DNA from: JACMLD01 sp040007355
Lineage (GTDB): Bacteria; Bacteroidota; Bacteroidia; Chitinophagales; Chitinophagaceae
Reading direction: 5' to 3'
DNA length: 64,000 bases
Assembly (NCBI GenBank): GCA_040007355.1
Contig: JBDTVE010000072.1
Coordinates: 1-64,000, forward strand
How positions within the stretch are numbered: position 1 is the first letter of the stretch; each line of letters starts with the position of its first letter. Made by a program: the position numbers and the translations under genes. The notes beneath the pieces were generated by a model. That model had not been told where the DNA came from. It saw nothing but the letters and a program-made list of their open reading frames with translations, and did no database searches. Below are positions 43,142-52,484 of this stretch, piece after piece.

Positions 43142-44188
43142 CTAATTCTTATTGGCCAGCTGGCCGCAGGCAGCGTCAATGTCTTTGCCCCTGCTAACAC
43201 GTAACCGGGCGTTAACGCGGTGTTTGGAGAGGTAGTTCATGAATTTTTCTACCACCTCCTGTTCGGGCTTTCTAAAGCTGGCCATGTCTATGGGATTGTA
43301 TTCTATAATGTTTACCAGGTCTGCGGGTACCTGGCGGTAGATCTTTATGAGTTCGTCTGCATCTTTAAGGGAATCATTAAAATCCTTGAACAGTATGTAT
43401 TCAAAAGTAATTTCGTTACCTGTTTGTTTATAAAAGTAGTTCAGGGCTTCTATCAGCGAGTTAATATTATTGGTATCATTGATGGGCATAATCTCATGGC
43501 GCTTGGTATCATTGGCGGCATGCAGGCTGAGTGCCAGTTTAAACTTTACCTTGTCGTCTCCCAGTTGTCTGATCATTTTTGCCACACCGGCGGTGGATAC
43601 GGTAATACGCCGCGGGCTCATGCCCAATCCATCGGGAGCGGTAATTCTTTCAATGGCTTTTAATACATTTTTATAATTCAGCAGGGGCTCGCCCATGCCC
43701 ATGAAAACAATATTACTGAGTTTTTTATGGTATACTTTTTCACATTGCTGGTTGAGCAGTGATACCTCATCATAAATTTCATCAAAATCCAGGTTGCGCC
43801 TGCGCTGCATATAACCCGTTGCGCAAAATTTGCAGCTTAGTGAACAACCGATTTGGGAAGAAACACAGGCCGTGTTTCTTTCACCGGCGGGAATTAAGAC
43901 GCCTTCCACCAGGTGTCCGTCAACCGTTTTGAAACGGCTTTTTACGGTGCCGTCATCGGAGTACTGCACGATATCTGTTTGAAGGGCTGGCAGACTAAAA
44001 TGCTCGTTTAATTTGGTTCTCAGTTCTTTGCTGAGGTTGGTCATGGTTTCAAAATCTGCGACCTGTTTCAGCCATAGCCATTCGTATACCTGCCGGGCCC
44101 TGAATTTCTTTTCGCCCAGTGTAATAAAATATGCTTCCAGCTCATCCAACTCCAGGTGCCGTATATTCTTCTTTGCTGTCGATAACAT
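43142..44188 (-). CDS. rlmN: 23S rRNA (adenine2503-C2)-methyltransferase
   Basis: 348-residue radical-SAM enzyme that methylates A2503 of 23S rRNA and A37 of some tRNAs. The cluster-binding cysteines are Cys115, Cys119 and Cys122 (GCSLSCKFC). The methyl-carrying Cys341 near the C-terminus (IDAACGQL) and Cys108 are also present. Other landmarks are SNIVFMGMGEPLLNY and SLHAANDTKRHEIMP. A TATCTTTG box ends four bases before the ATG, implying a leaderless transcript as at trmD. Divergent from the thiolase gene. Confidence 0.96.
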   Translation of the reverse strand: MLSTAKKNIRHLELDELEAYFITLGEKKFRARQVYEWLWLKQVADFETMTNLSKELRTKLNEHFSLPALQTDIVQYSDDGTVKSRFKTVDGHLVEGVLIPAGERNTACVSSQIGCSLSCKFCATGYMQRRRNLDFDEIYDEVSLLNQQCEKVYHKKLSNIVFMGMGEPLLNYKNVLKAIERITAPDGLGMSPRRITVSTAGVAKMIRQLGDDKVKFKLALSLHAANDTKRHEIMPINDTNNINSLIEALNYFYKQTGNEITFEYILFKDFNDSLKDADELIKIYRQVPADLVNIIEYNPIDMASFRKPEQEVVEKFMNYLSKHRVNARLRVSRGKDIDAACGQLANKN

Positions 44189-44192
44189 TGCG

Positions 44193-44200
44193 CAAAGATA
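44193..44200 (-). promoter_or_regulatory. Putative -7 box directly upstream of rlmN
   Basis: TATCTTTG on the minus strand, exact TAnnTTTG, with four bases (cgca) between its G and the rlmN ATG. Confidence 0.4.
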
Positions 44201-44361
44201 TGCCGGCAGGGCTAATAGCGCTTATATTTGCCGTTCTGGGGTATCCCGGAATATGAATGCGTAGGTGCAAAATAAACCATCCCCCTGGCGGTACCGGTGG
44301 TAAATCGTTACCGTTCAGGTTTGCGCGGCCATGTTTGATAATTCTTTTAACGGTTTGGTAC

Positions 44362-45570
44362 ATGAACACAGCTTATATTATAGATGCAGTTCGCACGCCC
44401 ATTGGTAAGTACGGCGGCGCTTTAAGCAGTATACGGCCCGATGATTTACTGGCCCATACAATAAAGGCATTGCTGCAGCGCAATGCAGGTATTGATATCC
44501 ATGCAATTGAAGACGTAATTGCGGGCGATGCCAACCAGGCGGGAGAGGATAACCGGAACGTGGCCAGGATGGCCGCCCTGCTTGCGGGGCTGCCGGTGAC
44601 CGTAGCGGGTAATACAGTAAACCGTTTATGCGCCAGTGGTTTGCAGGCCATCATGGATGCAGCCCGCGCCATCATGTGCAATGAGGGCGGGTTGTATATG
44701 GCGGCGGGCGTAGAGAGCATGACCAGGGCGCCCTTTGTTATTGCCAAGCAGGGCGGTGGCTGGAACCGCAATACCGAAATGTACGATAGCACCATTGGCT
44801 GGCGGTTTACCAATAAGAAATTAGCAGCTATGCATTACCCTTATAATATGGGCGAGACAGCCGAACACATTGCACAGCAATGGCAAATCAGCCGGCGCGC
44901 TCAGGACGAATTTGCGCTGGGTAGCCAGGAAAAATATTTTACGGCGCTGGAAAAAAATACCTGGGCGGCGGAGATCAGCGCAGTGGAAATTTTTGGAGGA
45001 AAGGAAAAAAAGCTTCTTTTTTCGGAAGACGAACATCCGCGGCGGACTTCCATGGAAAAACTGGCTGCGCTAAGACCCGCTTTTGTCAAGGACGGAACCG
45101 TTACCGCGGGCAATGCCAGCGGTATCAACGATGGTGCCGCCGCCACGCTGCTGGCTTCGGAGACCGCCGTAAAAGAATACCGTTTGCAGCCCATGGCAAG
45201 AATTGTTTCCATGGCGGTGGCGGGCGTTGAACCCTCCATTATGGGTATTGGCCCGGTACCTGCTACCCAAAAGGCATTACAGCGTGCAGGCCTAACTGTT
45301 AGTGATCTGGATCTGATTGAACTGAATGAGGCGTTTGCTTCGCAGTCGCTCGCCTGTATGCAGGAACTGGGGCTGGATGCTTCAAAAGTGAATGTAAATG
45401 GTGGGGCCATCGCCATCGGTCACCCGTTGGGCTGCAGCGGGGTGCGTATTTCAACCAGTCTTTTGCATGAGATGAAAAGACGCAGGGTCCGGTATGGCCT
45501 GGCCACCATGTGCGTGGGTGTAGGGCAGGGCGCTGCCATTGTCTACGAAAACATGGCGGGCAATTCCTGA
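44362..45570 (+). CDS. Acetyl-CoA acyltransferase / 3-oxoadipyl-CoA thiolase type
   Basis: 402 residues from MNTAYIIDAVRTPIGKYGG. Catalytic residues: nucleophile Cys in NRLCASGLQAIMDA (near 90), His in GGAIAIGHPLGCSGVRI and the second Cys in TMCVGVGQGAA. The sequence is closest in style to PcaF/PaaJ thiolases, which split 3-oxoadipyl-CoA into succinyl-CoA and acetyl-CoA, but a fatty-acid or acetoacetyl substrate is possible since no aromatic-degradation genes are adjacent. The upstream open frame from 44257 is leader. Confidence 0.88.
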   Translation: MNTAYIIDAVRTPIGKYGGALSSIRPDDLLAHTIKALLQRNAGIDIHAIEDVIAGDANQAGEDNRNVARMAALLAGLPVTVAGNTVNRLCASGLQAIMDAARAIMCNEGGLYMAAGVESMTRAPFVIAKQGGGWNRNTEMYDSTIGWRFTNKKLAAMHYPYNMGETAEHIAQQWQISRRAQDEFALGSQEKYFTALEKNTWAAEISAVEIFGGKEKKLLFSEDEHPRRTSMEKLAALRPAFVKDGTVTAGNASGINDGAAATLLASETAVKEYRLQPMARIVSMAVAGVEPSIMGIGPVPATQKALQRAGLTVSDLDLIELNEAFASQSLACMQELGLDASKVNVNGGAIAIGHPLGCSGVRISTSLLHEMKRRRVRYGLATMCVGVGQGAAIVYENMAGNS

Positions 45571-45594
45571 TGTATGATTTCTTAATTCAATTAT

Positions 45595-46080
45595 ATGAGT
45601 AAAGATGCAGTATCTGCCGCTGGTAAGGCAGATGTTGAATTGGCCATGCGGCAGTTGGCGAACCATATTGAAACCGTTCCGTGTTTCTATGGTGCCCAGA
45701 GCGAAACAACATTGTTGGCGTTTCCCGCACCGGGCAAATGGAGCAAAAAACAAATTCTGGGTCACCTGGTTGATTCCGCCGTCAACAACCTCAAACGGTT
45801 TACCGATATCCAGTTTTCGGCGCAGCCTTACGCACTACAACCCTATAGCCAGGATGAACTGGTGAGGGTAAATAATTACCAGGATTTACCGCTGGCGCAC
45901 CTGCTGCAGTTTTGGCAATTGCTGAACCGCCAGATTGTGTATGTGGTGGACAATATTCCGGCGGAAAAACTGGATTACCCGGTGCAGGTGCTAAATGATG
46001 ACCAGCCTCCTAAAACGCTGGCCTGGCTGATCTGCGATTATGTGAATCACCTGCAACAGCACCTGGAACAGGCAGGATGA
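45595..46080 (+). CDS. DinB-superfamily protein
   Basis: 161 residues of four-helix DinB_2 fold, not a polymerase. His positions that bind metal in the family are visible: ILGHLVDSAVNNLKRF and DYVNHLQQHL. FPAPGKWSKKQILGHL is the typical first conserved block. Members act as thiol-dependent S-transferases or have no known function. It starts 25 bp after the thiolase stop and may be co-transcribed with it. The 268 bp that follow, up to hisS, contain a T12-type tract and no gene. Confidence 0.8.
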   Translation: MSKDAVSAAGKADVELAMRQLANHIETVPCFYGAQSETTLLAFPAPGKWSKKQILGHLVDSAVNNLKRFTDIQFSAQPYALQPYSQDELVRVNNYQDLPLAHLLQFWQLLNRQIVYVVDNIPAEKLDYPVQVLNDDQPPKTLAWLICDYVNHLQQHLEQAG

Positions 46081-46348
46081 ATACTACTTTGTTGCCATGG
46101 TAGTTTTCTTATCTTATAAAAAAATCATCGCATTTAAGAATCAGCTTCATTTTTTTTTTTACCATTAGAATTTTTCTCTGCCTGTCTTGTATCGAGCGCA
46201 TGAGACAGCATTCATAATGAAATAACGGGCAAGTACAAATTTCCAGCCGGCAGCCAATGAGAACAGTGCGTTTACCATCAGTTCTACCGCTGGCGTGTCA
46301 GCGCTTGTCATTCTATGCGGCGAATGATCACCCCGGCATGGTAAGGAT

Positions 46349-47734
46349 TTAGACCGGCTCGCTAAAGGTAAAGGTTGAGAGTCCTTCCTGTGCTATGGTT
46401 TCCTGTTTTCCTGTTTGCAGGTTTTTGATGATACAGGTGTTTTCTGTCAGTTCCCGGCTGCCAATGATTGCCGCGAAAACAATTTTTTTCTTTTCGGCGT
46501 ATTTGAATTGTTTGTCGAATTTGGCGGCTTCATGATACATTTCGGCTGACACGCCCCTGTCGCGGAGTTGTTGCAGCAGTACAAATGCCTGTTTACTTTC
46601 CGCCGCTCCCAGGTTAAAAAATAATACCCGGCAGCCTGCCTGCACATCAGCCGGAAACAACTGGAGCTCTTCCATTGCATCATAGATCCGGTCTACTCCA
46701 AAAGAGATGCCCACGCCCGGCACACCAGGTACGCCAAAAAGACCCGTAAGATCATCGTAGCGTCCACCCCCGCCGATGCTGCCCATTTGTATATCTTTTG
46801 CCTTTACTTCAAAGATAATCCCGGTATAATAATTGAGCCCGCGGGCCAGGGTAAAATCAATGGTTAGGGGTAAGGGTTTTGCTACCCGATCGGTATAATC
46901 CAATATAAATTCAATTTCTGCTATTCCTTTTTTGCCGGCTTCATCGTTGCCGAGCAATCCTTTTATCTGCTCCAGTTTGTTTACACTGTTGCCTTCAATG
47001 GCCAGGTATTTTTCAATGATGCCAATCTGCGTTGCGGGCAATCCTTTTTCCGATAATTCCTGTTTTACCTGGTCAAGGCCAATTTTATCCAGTTTATCAA
47101 TGGCAATGGTAATATCCATCATTTTATCCGCGCCACCACAAACAGCTGCCAGTGCCGTTAGTATTTTCCGACTATTCAATTTTATTTCAACAGCAATACC
47201 CAGTTTTTCAAAAACGGTGGCATAAATGGTGGCCAGTTCCACTTCATTGATCAGGGAAGTGCTGCCCACCACGTCTGCGTCGCATTGATAAAACTCACGG
47301 TAACGGCTTTTCTGCGGCCGGTCTGCCCGCCATACCGGCTGCACCTGGTAGCGTTTAAAAGGCATGGTTAGCTGGCCGTAATTCATCGCAACATAACGCG
47401 CAAAGGGAATGGTCAGGTCGTACCGCAACGCGCGTTCCGTTAGATCCCGGTCGTTTTTTCCCTGCAGCACCTGCTGGAAAGCGGCCTGGGCCTTATCCCT
47501 GTTTTTGGGATCGCCGAGTCCGTTATTGAGGACCTTAAAAATGAGTTTATCACCTTCGTCTCCATATTTACCCATAAGTGTTTCCATATTCTCCATGGCC
47601 GGTGTTTCCAACGGCTGAAACCCGTACAACTCAAAAACGGTTTTAATGGTATGGAAGATATGGGCCCGCTTGCGGACGGTTTCCGGTCCAAAATCCCGGG
47701 TTCCCTGCGGTATGGATACATGTAGTTTTGCCAT
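46349..47734 (-). CDS. hisS: Histidyl-tRNA synthetase
   Basis: 461-residue class II aminoacyl-tRNA synthetase. Motif 1 region FELYGFQPLETPAMEN, motif 2 region FKRYQVQPVWRADRPQKSRYREFYQCD, the HisA segment ARGLNYYTGIIFEV and motif 3 GVGISFGVDRI are all present, with the C-terminal anticodon-binding domain from about residue 365. Start MAKLHVSIPQGTRDFGPE. It lies 25 bp after the phosphatase gene on the same strand, so the two probably share a transcript. Confidence 0.97.
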   Translation of the reverse strand: MAKLHVSIPQGTRDFGPETVRKRAHIFHTIKTVFELYGFQPLETPAMENMETLMGKYGDEGDKLIFKVLNNGLGDPKNRDKAQAAFQQVLQGKNDRDLTERALRYDLTIPFARYVAMNYGQLTMPFKRYQVQPVWRADRPQKSRYREFYQCDADVVGSTSLINEVELATIYATVFEKLGIAVEIKLNSRKILTALAAVCGGADKMMDITIAIDKLDKIGLDQVKQELSEKGLPATQIGIIEKYLAIEGNSVNKLEQIKGLLGNDEAGKKGIAEIEFILDYTDRVAKPLPLTIDFTLARGLNYYTGIIFEVKAKDIQMGSIGGGGRYDDLTGLFGVPGVPGVGISFGVDRIYDAMEELQLFPADVQAGCRVLFFNLGAAESKQAFVLLQQLRDRGVSAEMYHEAAKFDKQFKYAEKKKIVFAAIIGSRELTENTCIIKNLQTGKQETIAQEGLSTFTFSEPV

Positions 47735-47759
47735 TCAACAAAATAAGGTATAAAAAAAA

Positions 47760-48227
47760 TCAATTGGTTTTAGCTGCCGCCTTTTCTATTATTTTTTCGC
47801 AGGCAGCGTCCATCATTTTATATACTTCCTGGTAACCGGGTTCCGGTCCGTACCAAGGATCCGGTACATCCCTGTTTTTGCCGGGGTATAGTTCATTCAT
47901 CAGCAAATCAATTTTTTGTTCATTGTATTTGTTCCCGGCAATCTGTTTTATTCCATCCAGCACATCATCCGCCATAGCATAGATCTTATCAAAACGATCA
48001 AAATCGGCCGGCACAAACTGCCTGGCCCTTTGCTGGCTGATATCTATGCCGTGTTTTGAGGTTGTCTTTTGTGAGAGCCCGTGAGGAGCTTCGCCAACAT
48101 GATAGCCATTGGTGCCTGCGCTTTCCACGCTCCACGGCAGACCCGCCTTCCATGCCTTGTCTTGTAAAATTCCTTCCGCCATAGGACTTCTGCAAATATT
48201 ACCTAGGCAAACCATCAAAATCTTCAT
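47760..48227 (-). CDS. Low-molecular-weight protein-tyrosine phosphatase
   Basis: 155 residues. The P-loop CLGNICRSPMAEG begins at Cys7, with the nucleophile at the CxxxxxRS signature, and the general acid Asp is in DVPDPWYG. In bacteria such enzymes often reverse tyrosine phosphorylation of exopolysaccharide kinases, but no such kinase is nearby. First gene of a likely two-gene unit with hisS. Confidence 0.93.
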   Translation of the reverse strand: MKILMVCLGNICRSPMAEGILQDKAWKAGLPWSVESAGTNGYHVGEAPHGLSQKTTSKHGIDISQQRARQFVPADFDRFDKIYAMADDVLDGIKQIAGNKYNEQKIDLLMNELYPGKNRDVPDPWYGPEPGYQEVYKMMDAACEKIIEKAAAKTN

Positions 48228-48398
48228 GGCGGCGAAGTTAGTTCATAGTTGGTATTCCTGGTTCGGGTTATAAGTTCCAGTTTTTTGGAAAATCCATTGT
48301 ACAGTGGCTTTGAGCCGGCCAGGATTTCTGAACAACCTCCAATGGATCATTTATATGCGGTCTGATTGCGGAACCGATGCATCTCTGGGCTCAAGGTG

Positions 48399-48551
48399 TC
48401 AATGGCTCACAATCTTGTTTTTGATGTAGTGTTGCTCAGGCAGCTGGATCCAAATTTTTATTATCCTGCCGGTAGGAAGAACCGCTGAATCATCCGCCTG
48501 TTTGCCAAAATGAATATTGTTTTCCCGTGGATCCGGTATCAGGGTTTGCAC
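48399..48551 (-). CDS. Small ORF or gene remnant downstream of the MFS gene
   Basis: 50 codons from a GTG at 48549-48551 to a stop at 48399-48401 on the minus strand. It reads as ordinary protein (RENNIHFGKQADDSAVLPTG, then RIIKIWIQLPEQHYIKNKIV) but has no ATG and no recognised family. It starts 8 bp behind the MFS stop. It may be the surviving 3' end of a deleted gene. The rest of the 331-bp gap shows nothing. Confidence 0.25.
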   Translation of the reverse strand: MQTLIPDPRENNIHFGKQADDSAVLPTGRIIKIWIQLPEQHYIKNKIVSH

Positions 48552-48558
48552 CCGATAG

Positions 48559-49869
48559 CTAAGACTTACCGGGGTCAGACAACCGTAGTGAAGCGCTGTT
48601 TCGGATCTGCTGGCCAGGGGATAGGGTGCCTGTTTTTTTTACTGCAAGAATTGTTATAATAGCCGAAAGAAACAACGCGCCGGCCATAAAAATATACGAT
48701 GCGCCGAACCCACCGGTACTATCGTTGAGATAGCCTACCGCATATGAACCGGCAAAAGATCCGAGGGCACCGAGGCTGTTGATTAATGCAATGGCGCCGC
48801 CCGAAACATTCCCGGGCAGGGTTTCGGTGATAAGCGCAAAAAATGGTCCGTAAGGCGCATACATGGCGCCGCCTGCTATCACCAGCAACACAAATGATAA
48901 CCAGAAATTATCCGGGCCTGCCAGGTAAGAACCGTAAAACGCAATTGCTCCTATAAGAAGAAAGGGCCATACAAATGCCTTGCGGTTTAAGGCCCGGTCG
49001 GAGAAATGGGAATTGATTATCATGGCGGCTATCGCCAGCAAAAACGGTAAGGAGGTCAGCCAGCCGGTTTTTACAATATTCATTTGCGGCGCTGCGCGGA
49101 TGATGGAAGGAAGCCACATCACAAAGCCATACACGCCGATGCTCCAGAATGCATATTGCAGGCAAAGCAAGATTACCGTACGCGACCTGAATGCCGCGGC
49201 GTAATTTTTAACCGGGATGATATGCCGCTGTTCCTGCTGTAGCCGGTCTTCCAGTAGCTGTTTCTGGTCATCGGTCAGCCATTTTGCATTGGAGGGTATA
49301 TCATCCACCAGTCTCCACCAAAAAAAGGCCCATACAATGGCCGGCACCCCTTCCAGGATAAACATCCAGCGCCATCCAACGGATTTTATAAGATAGCCCG
49401 ATAAGATTGACATCCAAAGCAGGGTGACAGGGTTGCCAAGAATCAAAAAAGTATTGGCCCTGGAACGTTCCTGTTTTGTAAACCACCTGCTTAAAAATAC
49501 CAGCATGGAAGGCATTACAGCGCTTTCTACAACACCCAACATAAACCGGATGACAATCAGCAGCCCGATATTGTTGATCAACCCCGTAGCCATGGCCAGT
49601 GCACCCCAGGCGATCAGCGACCAGAAAATTAATTTCTTGGCGCTCCTGCCGGCGGCATATAATACACCGGGAATTTGAAAAAAGAAATAACCCAGGAAAA
49701 ATAAGGAGCCCAGCAGCGATGATACCGAAGCCGTAATATTCAGATCGGCGGCCATCCCGCCGGCGGCGGCAAACCCAAAATTGGCCCGGTCAAGATAGGC
49801 AAGACTATAAGTTATAAAAGCGATTGGAATTAAACGGTACCAACGTTGACGGGCAATTGTTTCTGCCAT
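48559..49869 (-). CDS. MFS transporter, anion:cation symporter (hexuronate) type
   Basis: 436 residues with twelve membrane segments. The N-terminus IARQRWYRLIPIAFITYSLAYLDRANFGFA is the ACS-family signature (D-R-x-N after helix 1), and the loop RWFTKQERSRANTFLILG follows helix 4. ACS members carry hexuronates, tartrate, glucarate or phthalate. Its position 93 bp behind a mannonate dehydratase gene favours glucuronate, galacturonate or a uronate-derived acid. Third gene of an esterase-dehydratase-transporter series on the minus strand. Confidence 0.88.
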   Translation of the reverse strand: MAETIARQRWYRLIPIAFITYSLAYLDRANFGFAAAGGMAADLNITASVSSLLGSLFFLGYFFFQIPGVLYAAGRSAKKLIFWSLIAWGALAMATGLINNIGLLIVIRFMLGVVESAVMPSMLVFLSRWFTKQERSRANTFLILGNPVTLLWMSILSGYLIKSVGWRWMFILEGVPAIVWAFFWWRLVDDIPSNAKWLTDDQKQLLEDRLQQEQRHIIPVKNYAAAFRSRTVILLCLQYAFWSIGVYGFVMWLPSIIRAAPQMNIVKTGWLTSLPFLLAIAAMIINSHFSDRALNRKAFVWPFLLIGAIAFYGSYLAGPDNFWLSFVLLVIAGGAMYAPYGPFFALITETLPGNVSGGAIALINSLGALGSFAGSYAVGYLNDSTGGFGASYIFMAGALFLSAIITILAVKKTGTLSPGQQIRNSASLRLSDPGKS

Positions 49870-49962
49870 CTTTACTGGATTTAGCTAAAAAATCAATGAT
49901 ACAACGCATGGCATATTTATGCCCTCTATTTTTTACCAGCAGTACCAATTGCCGGTGGGGGG

Positions 49963-51126
49963 TTAAGACCCACGCTGGCCGTTGCTCACCGCCTGCATCA
50001 GTCCGCGCATGTATCCAAACGCATACAGGGAACCGATATTACTGTAACCCGGATGGGCATTGCTATCGCCCGCCATGGTGGGCACGTGATCGGGCCGTAT
50101 GGGTCCTTTAAAACCGATATCATAATACGCTTTCATGGCTGCGTACATATCTATCTGGCCTTCATCGTGGAATGTTTCTGTAAACCGGATACTCGGTTTT
50201 TCACCACTGAGATCCTTTACGTTCCTGAAATGTACAAAATGAATGACGCCCCGCTTTCCAAATTCTTTCACCACCGTGGGAATATCGGCGCCCATTAAAG
50301 AAAAATTTCCCTGGCACAAAGTAACGCCGTTGCTGGGGCTTTTAACGATGTCCAGCATCCGCCTGAAATTGTTTACACTTGTCATGATACGTGATATACC
50401 GCGGATGCTGTCAACCTGCGGGTCATCGGGGTGCATGGCCAGTTTCATGCCTATTTTTTCCGCTTCCGGTACCACCGCCTTTAAAAAATAGCTAAGGCTG
50501 TTCCAAAGCGCTTCTTTTGACACTGTTCCATATTCTGTTGGGGGCAGGTTCCGGGTATCCTCGTAATCAAACGCTGTTACCAGTGCGCCCCCGCGTCCTG
50601 GCGCATCCATTTTTGTGCGGTACCAGTTTATCACCGGCATCCAGTTATAACAGATAACGTCAATATTGCCGTACTGTTTCAGGTTCTTCATAAACGTTAT
50701 GAAATTAGCTATTTCTTCATCTCTGCCGGCAAGACCCAGTTTGGTTTTGGTGCCCAGTGATGCAGGCCCTTCAATTACGTTTAAGGTTAGTCCCGCCTGT
50801 TTCCAGGCTTCTTTATTGGCGCTGATGGCCCTGGGATCCCAGGCAGCTCCTTTAGTTAAGCCGCCCAGTGCCGGGTTAATGCCACCCACCGCGCCTAATA
50901 CATCCAGTTGTTTCATAAAAGCGATTCTGCGTTCATCCATGCCTGTGAAATAAGCTTCGCTCATCTGCATGCCCGCGTCCCGTGCATTGTCAGCAAGATT
51001 GTACGGGGTAGTTGTTTGTTTATGGATGCGGGAGGAAGCGCCAAGGGCTGAATCGACGCCACGCACCGACAGAACAGCTGCAAGCGCCGTACTTTTTTTA
51101 ATAAAATCTCTACGGTTATTTTTCAT
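49963..51126 (-). CDS. Mannonate dehydratase family protein with Tat signal
   Basis: 387 residues. The N-terminus carries a twin-arginine motif (NNRRDFIKKSTALAAVLSV), so export is predicted. The mature part is UxuA-like TIM barrel: ICYNWMPVINWYRT, IGMKLAMHPDDP, NGVTLCQGNFSLMG, VIHFVHFRNV and TFHDEGQIDMYAAMKAYYDIGF followed by RPDHVP, which contain the metal-ligand His, Cys, His and Asp. UxuA dehydrates D-mannonate to 2-keto-3-deoxygluconate in uronate catabolism. Export is odd for a pathway enzyme. Starts at 51132 and 51126 both fit; the upstream frame to 51174 does not. Confidence 0.82.
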   Translation of the reverse strand: MKNNRRDFIKKSTALAAVLSVRGVDSALGASSRIHKQTTTPYNLADNARDAGMQMSEAYFTGMDERRIAFMKQLDVLGAVGGINPALGGLTKGAAWDPRAISANKEAWKQAGLTLNVIEGPASLGTKTKLGLAGRDEEIANFITFMKNLKQYGNIDVICYNWMPVINWYRTKMDAPGRGGALVTAFDYEDTRNLPPTEYGTVSKEALWNSLSYFLKAVVPEAEKIGMKLAMHPDDPQVDSIRGISRIMTSVNNFRRMLDIVKSPSNGVTLCQGNFSLMGADIPTVVKEFGKRGVIHFVHFRNVKDLSGEKPSIRFTETFHDEGQIDMYAAMKAYYDIGFKGPIRPDHVPTMAGDSNAHPGYSNIGSLYAFGYMRGLMQAVSNGQRGS

Positions 51127-51256
51127 ATTCATCGTTTTAAAAATTATTTTAGCAAATGTTTCCAGGGGCCACACGGAAAAAGGTAAACCGTGTACGCTCA
51201 GGGTATTAAAAATAAGGAAGTTTACCGTGTTGCCACGTTCCTGTTATAAGCTGAGT

Positions 51257-52225
51257 TTAACCATTACTGTACGCTTTTACCAGGAATAATTGCTCGTATA
51301 AAAAATCAGCGGTAAACCGTCCGGCATCCAGCCATCGTTTTTTTACAAACGGCCCGGCAAAAATCGGGTTAAAATGTTTTTGCAACTCGTGGGCATAGCC
51401 TTCGTAAATTTTTAAACGGTTGGGTATATGCAACGCATCCGCCCGACGGTGTATGGCCAGGCTTCCGTATAAAGGCGGCTTTTTGTCATCATAGGGAACC
51501 ACTCTATCCTTATTACCATGCACGCTCACTATAGGGGTATGCCCATTGGTAAGCCAGTTAATATTAAACAGCGCTCCCCAGTAATTGATAACGGCGGCAA
51601 TCTGTTGCGGGTTGCAGCCTGCATTGTCCGTTGAATCGCCGCGATGCGCCAGGGCAGCCATTTTGCCGGGGCTACTGTACACAGTCTGTAATGCGATGAT
51701 GCCGCCGGCGGAGTTGCCGCCCAGTATAATGCGGTTGGTATCTATCCTGAATTGATCAGCATGTTGTTTGAAAAAAGATATCGCCGCATTGGCATCCTCC
51801 ATGGCATCGGCGCAGCCTTCCACCATATCTGCAAAATTTTTCAATGGATGTTTTTTGCTGAGCCGGTAATTGATGGAGGCGCAGGTATAACCCCGCCGCG
51901 CAAATGTTTTACTCCATAGTGGAAGTCCGCCCGATGTTTTTTTGCCGAATTTGAAACCCCCGCCATGTAGCCAGATGATCAATGGCCGGGCCGGGCTGGT
52001 ATCACCCGCCGGCTCATAAAAATCAAAAAGACCATATTTTTGTTTGATGCCCGGCACAACGGTTTTGTACAGGAGGTTTTTCTGCAACAACACCCGCTCA
52101 AATACAAAATCTTTGAATGTAACCGGTTTGGCTGTTTCCTGGGCTGTGGCGGGAGAAGAAATGGACATAATAAAAAAAATAATAGATACGGAGACGGTAG
52201 CAAAAAATAAATACAATTTGCGCAT
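51257..52225 (-). CDS. Secreted alpha/beta hydrolase (carboxylesterase type)
   Basis: 322 residues from MRKLYLFFATVSVSIIFFIM, a signal peptide ending SPATAQ. The oxyanion motif is WLHGGGFKFG, the nucleophile elbow ILGGNSAGGI, and later SVHGNKDRVVPYDD and GYAHELQKHF supply the Asp and His. This is the hormone-sensitive-lipase/BD-FAE style. In this locus it probably removes acetyl or feruloyl groups from plant polysaccharide; that is inference. Divergent from the AGE epimerase gene, with about 260 bp between. Confidence 0.83.
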   Translation of the reverse strand: MRKLYLFFATVSVSIIFFIMSISSPATAQETAKPVTFKDFVFERVLLQKNLLYKTVVPGIKQKYGLFDFYEPAGDTSPARPLIIWLHGGGFKFGKKTSGGLPLWSKTFARRGYTCASINYRLSKKHPLKNFADMVEGCADAMEDANAAISFFKQHADQFRIDTNRIILGGNSAGGIIALQTVYSSPGKMAALAHRGDSTDNAGCNPQQIAAVINYWGALFNINWLTNGHTPIVSVHGNKDRVVPYDDKKPPLYGSLAIHRRADALHIPNRLKIYEGYAHELQKHFNPIFAGPFVKKRWLDAGRFTADFLYEQLFLVKAYSNG

Positions 52226-52484
52226 TAAAAAATAAAACATTGTAGGGGCATGGTTCTGTTAATTAAAACGGATAACTTACTGCCTGCTGTATTTTTGGCC
52301 AGGTTCCTAAAGTTAACCATAAGTTGCGGTACAAACTAATAGCCAACGGGCTTGTTATTTGTGAATGGAATTGCCGGCGTTCACAGGACGATCTCATTGC
52401 AGCGGCGTATGTATGTGCGACCGGCCCGAACAACGGTTTTACAGGTAACCGGCCCTGGTTTACAAAACGAATAAAAGTACTTTC

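Noticed and set aside
44256..44361. N-terminal extension of the thiolase
   Set aside because: The extra 35 residues are Arg/Pro-rich and precede the family N-terminus; it is leader sequence.
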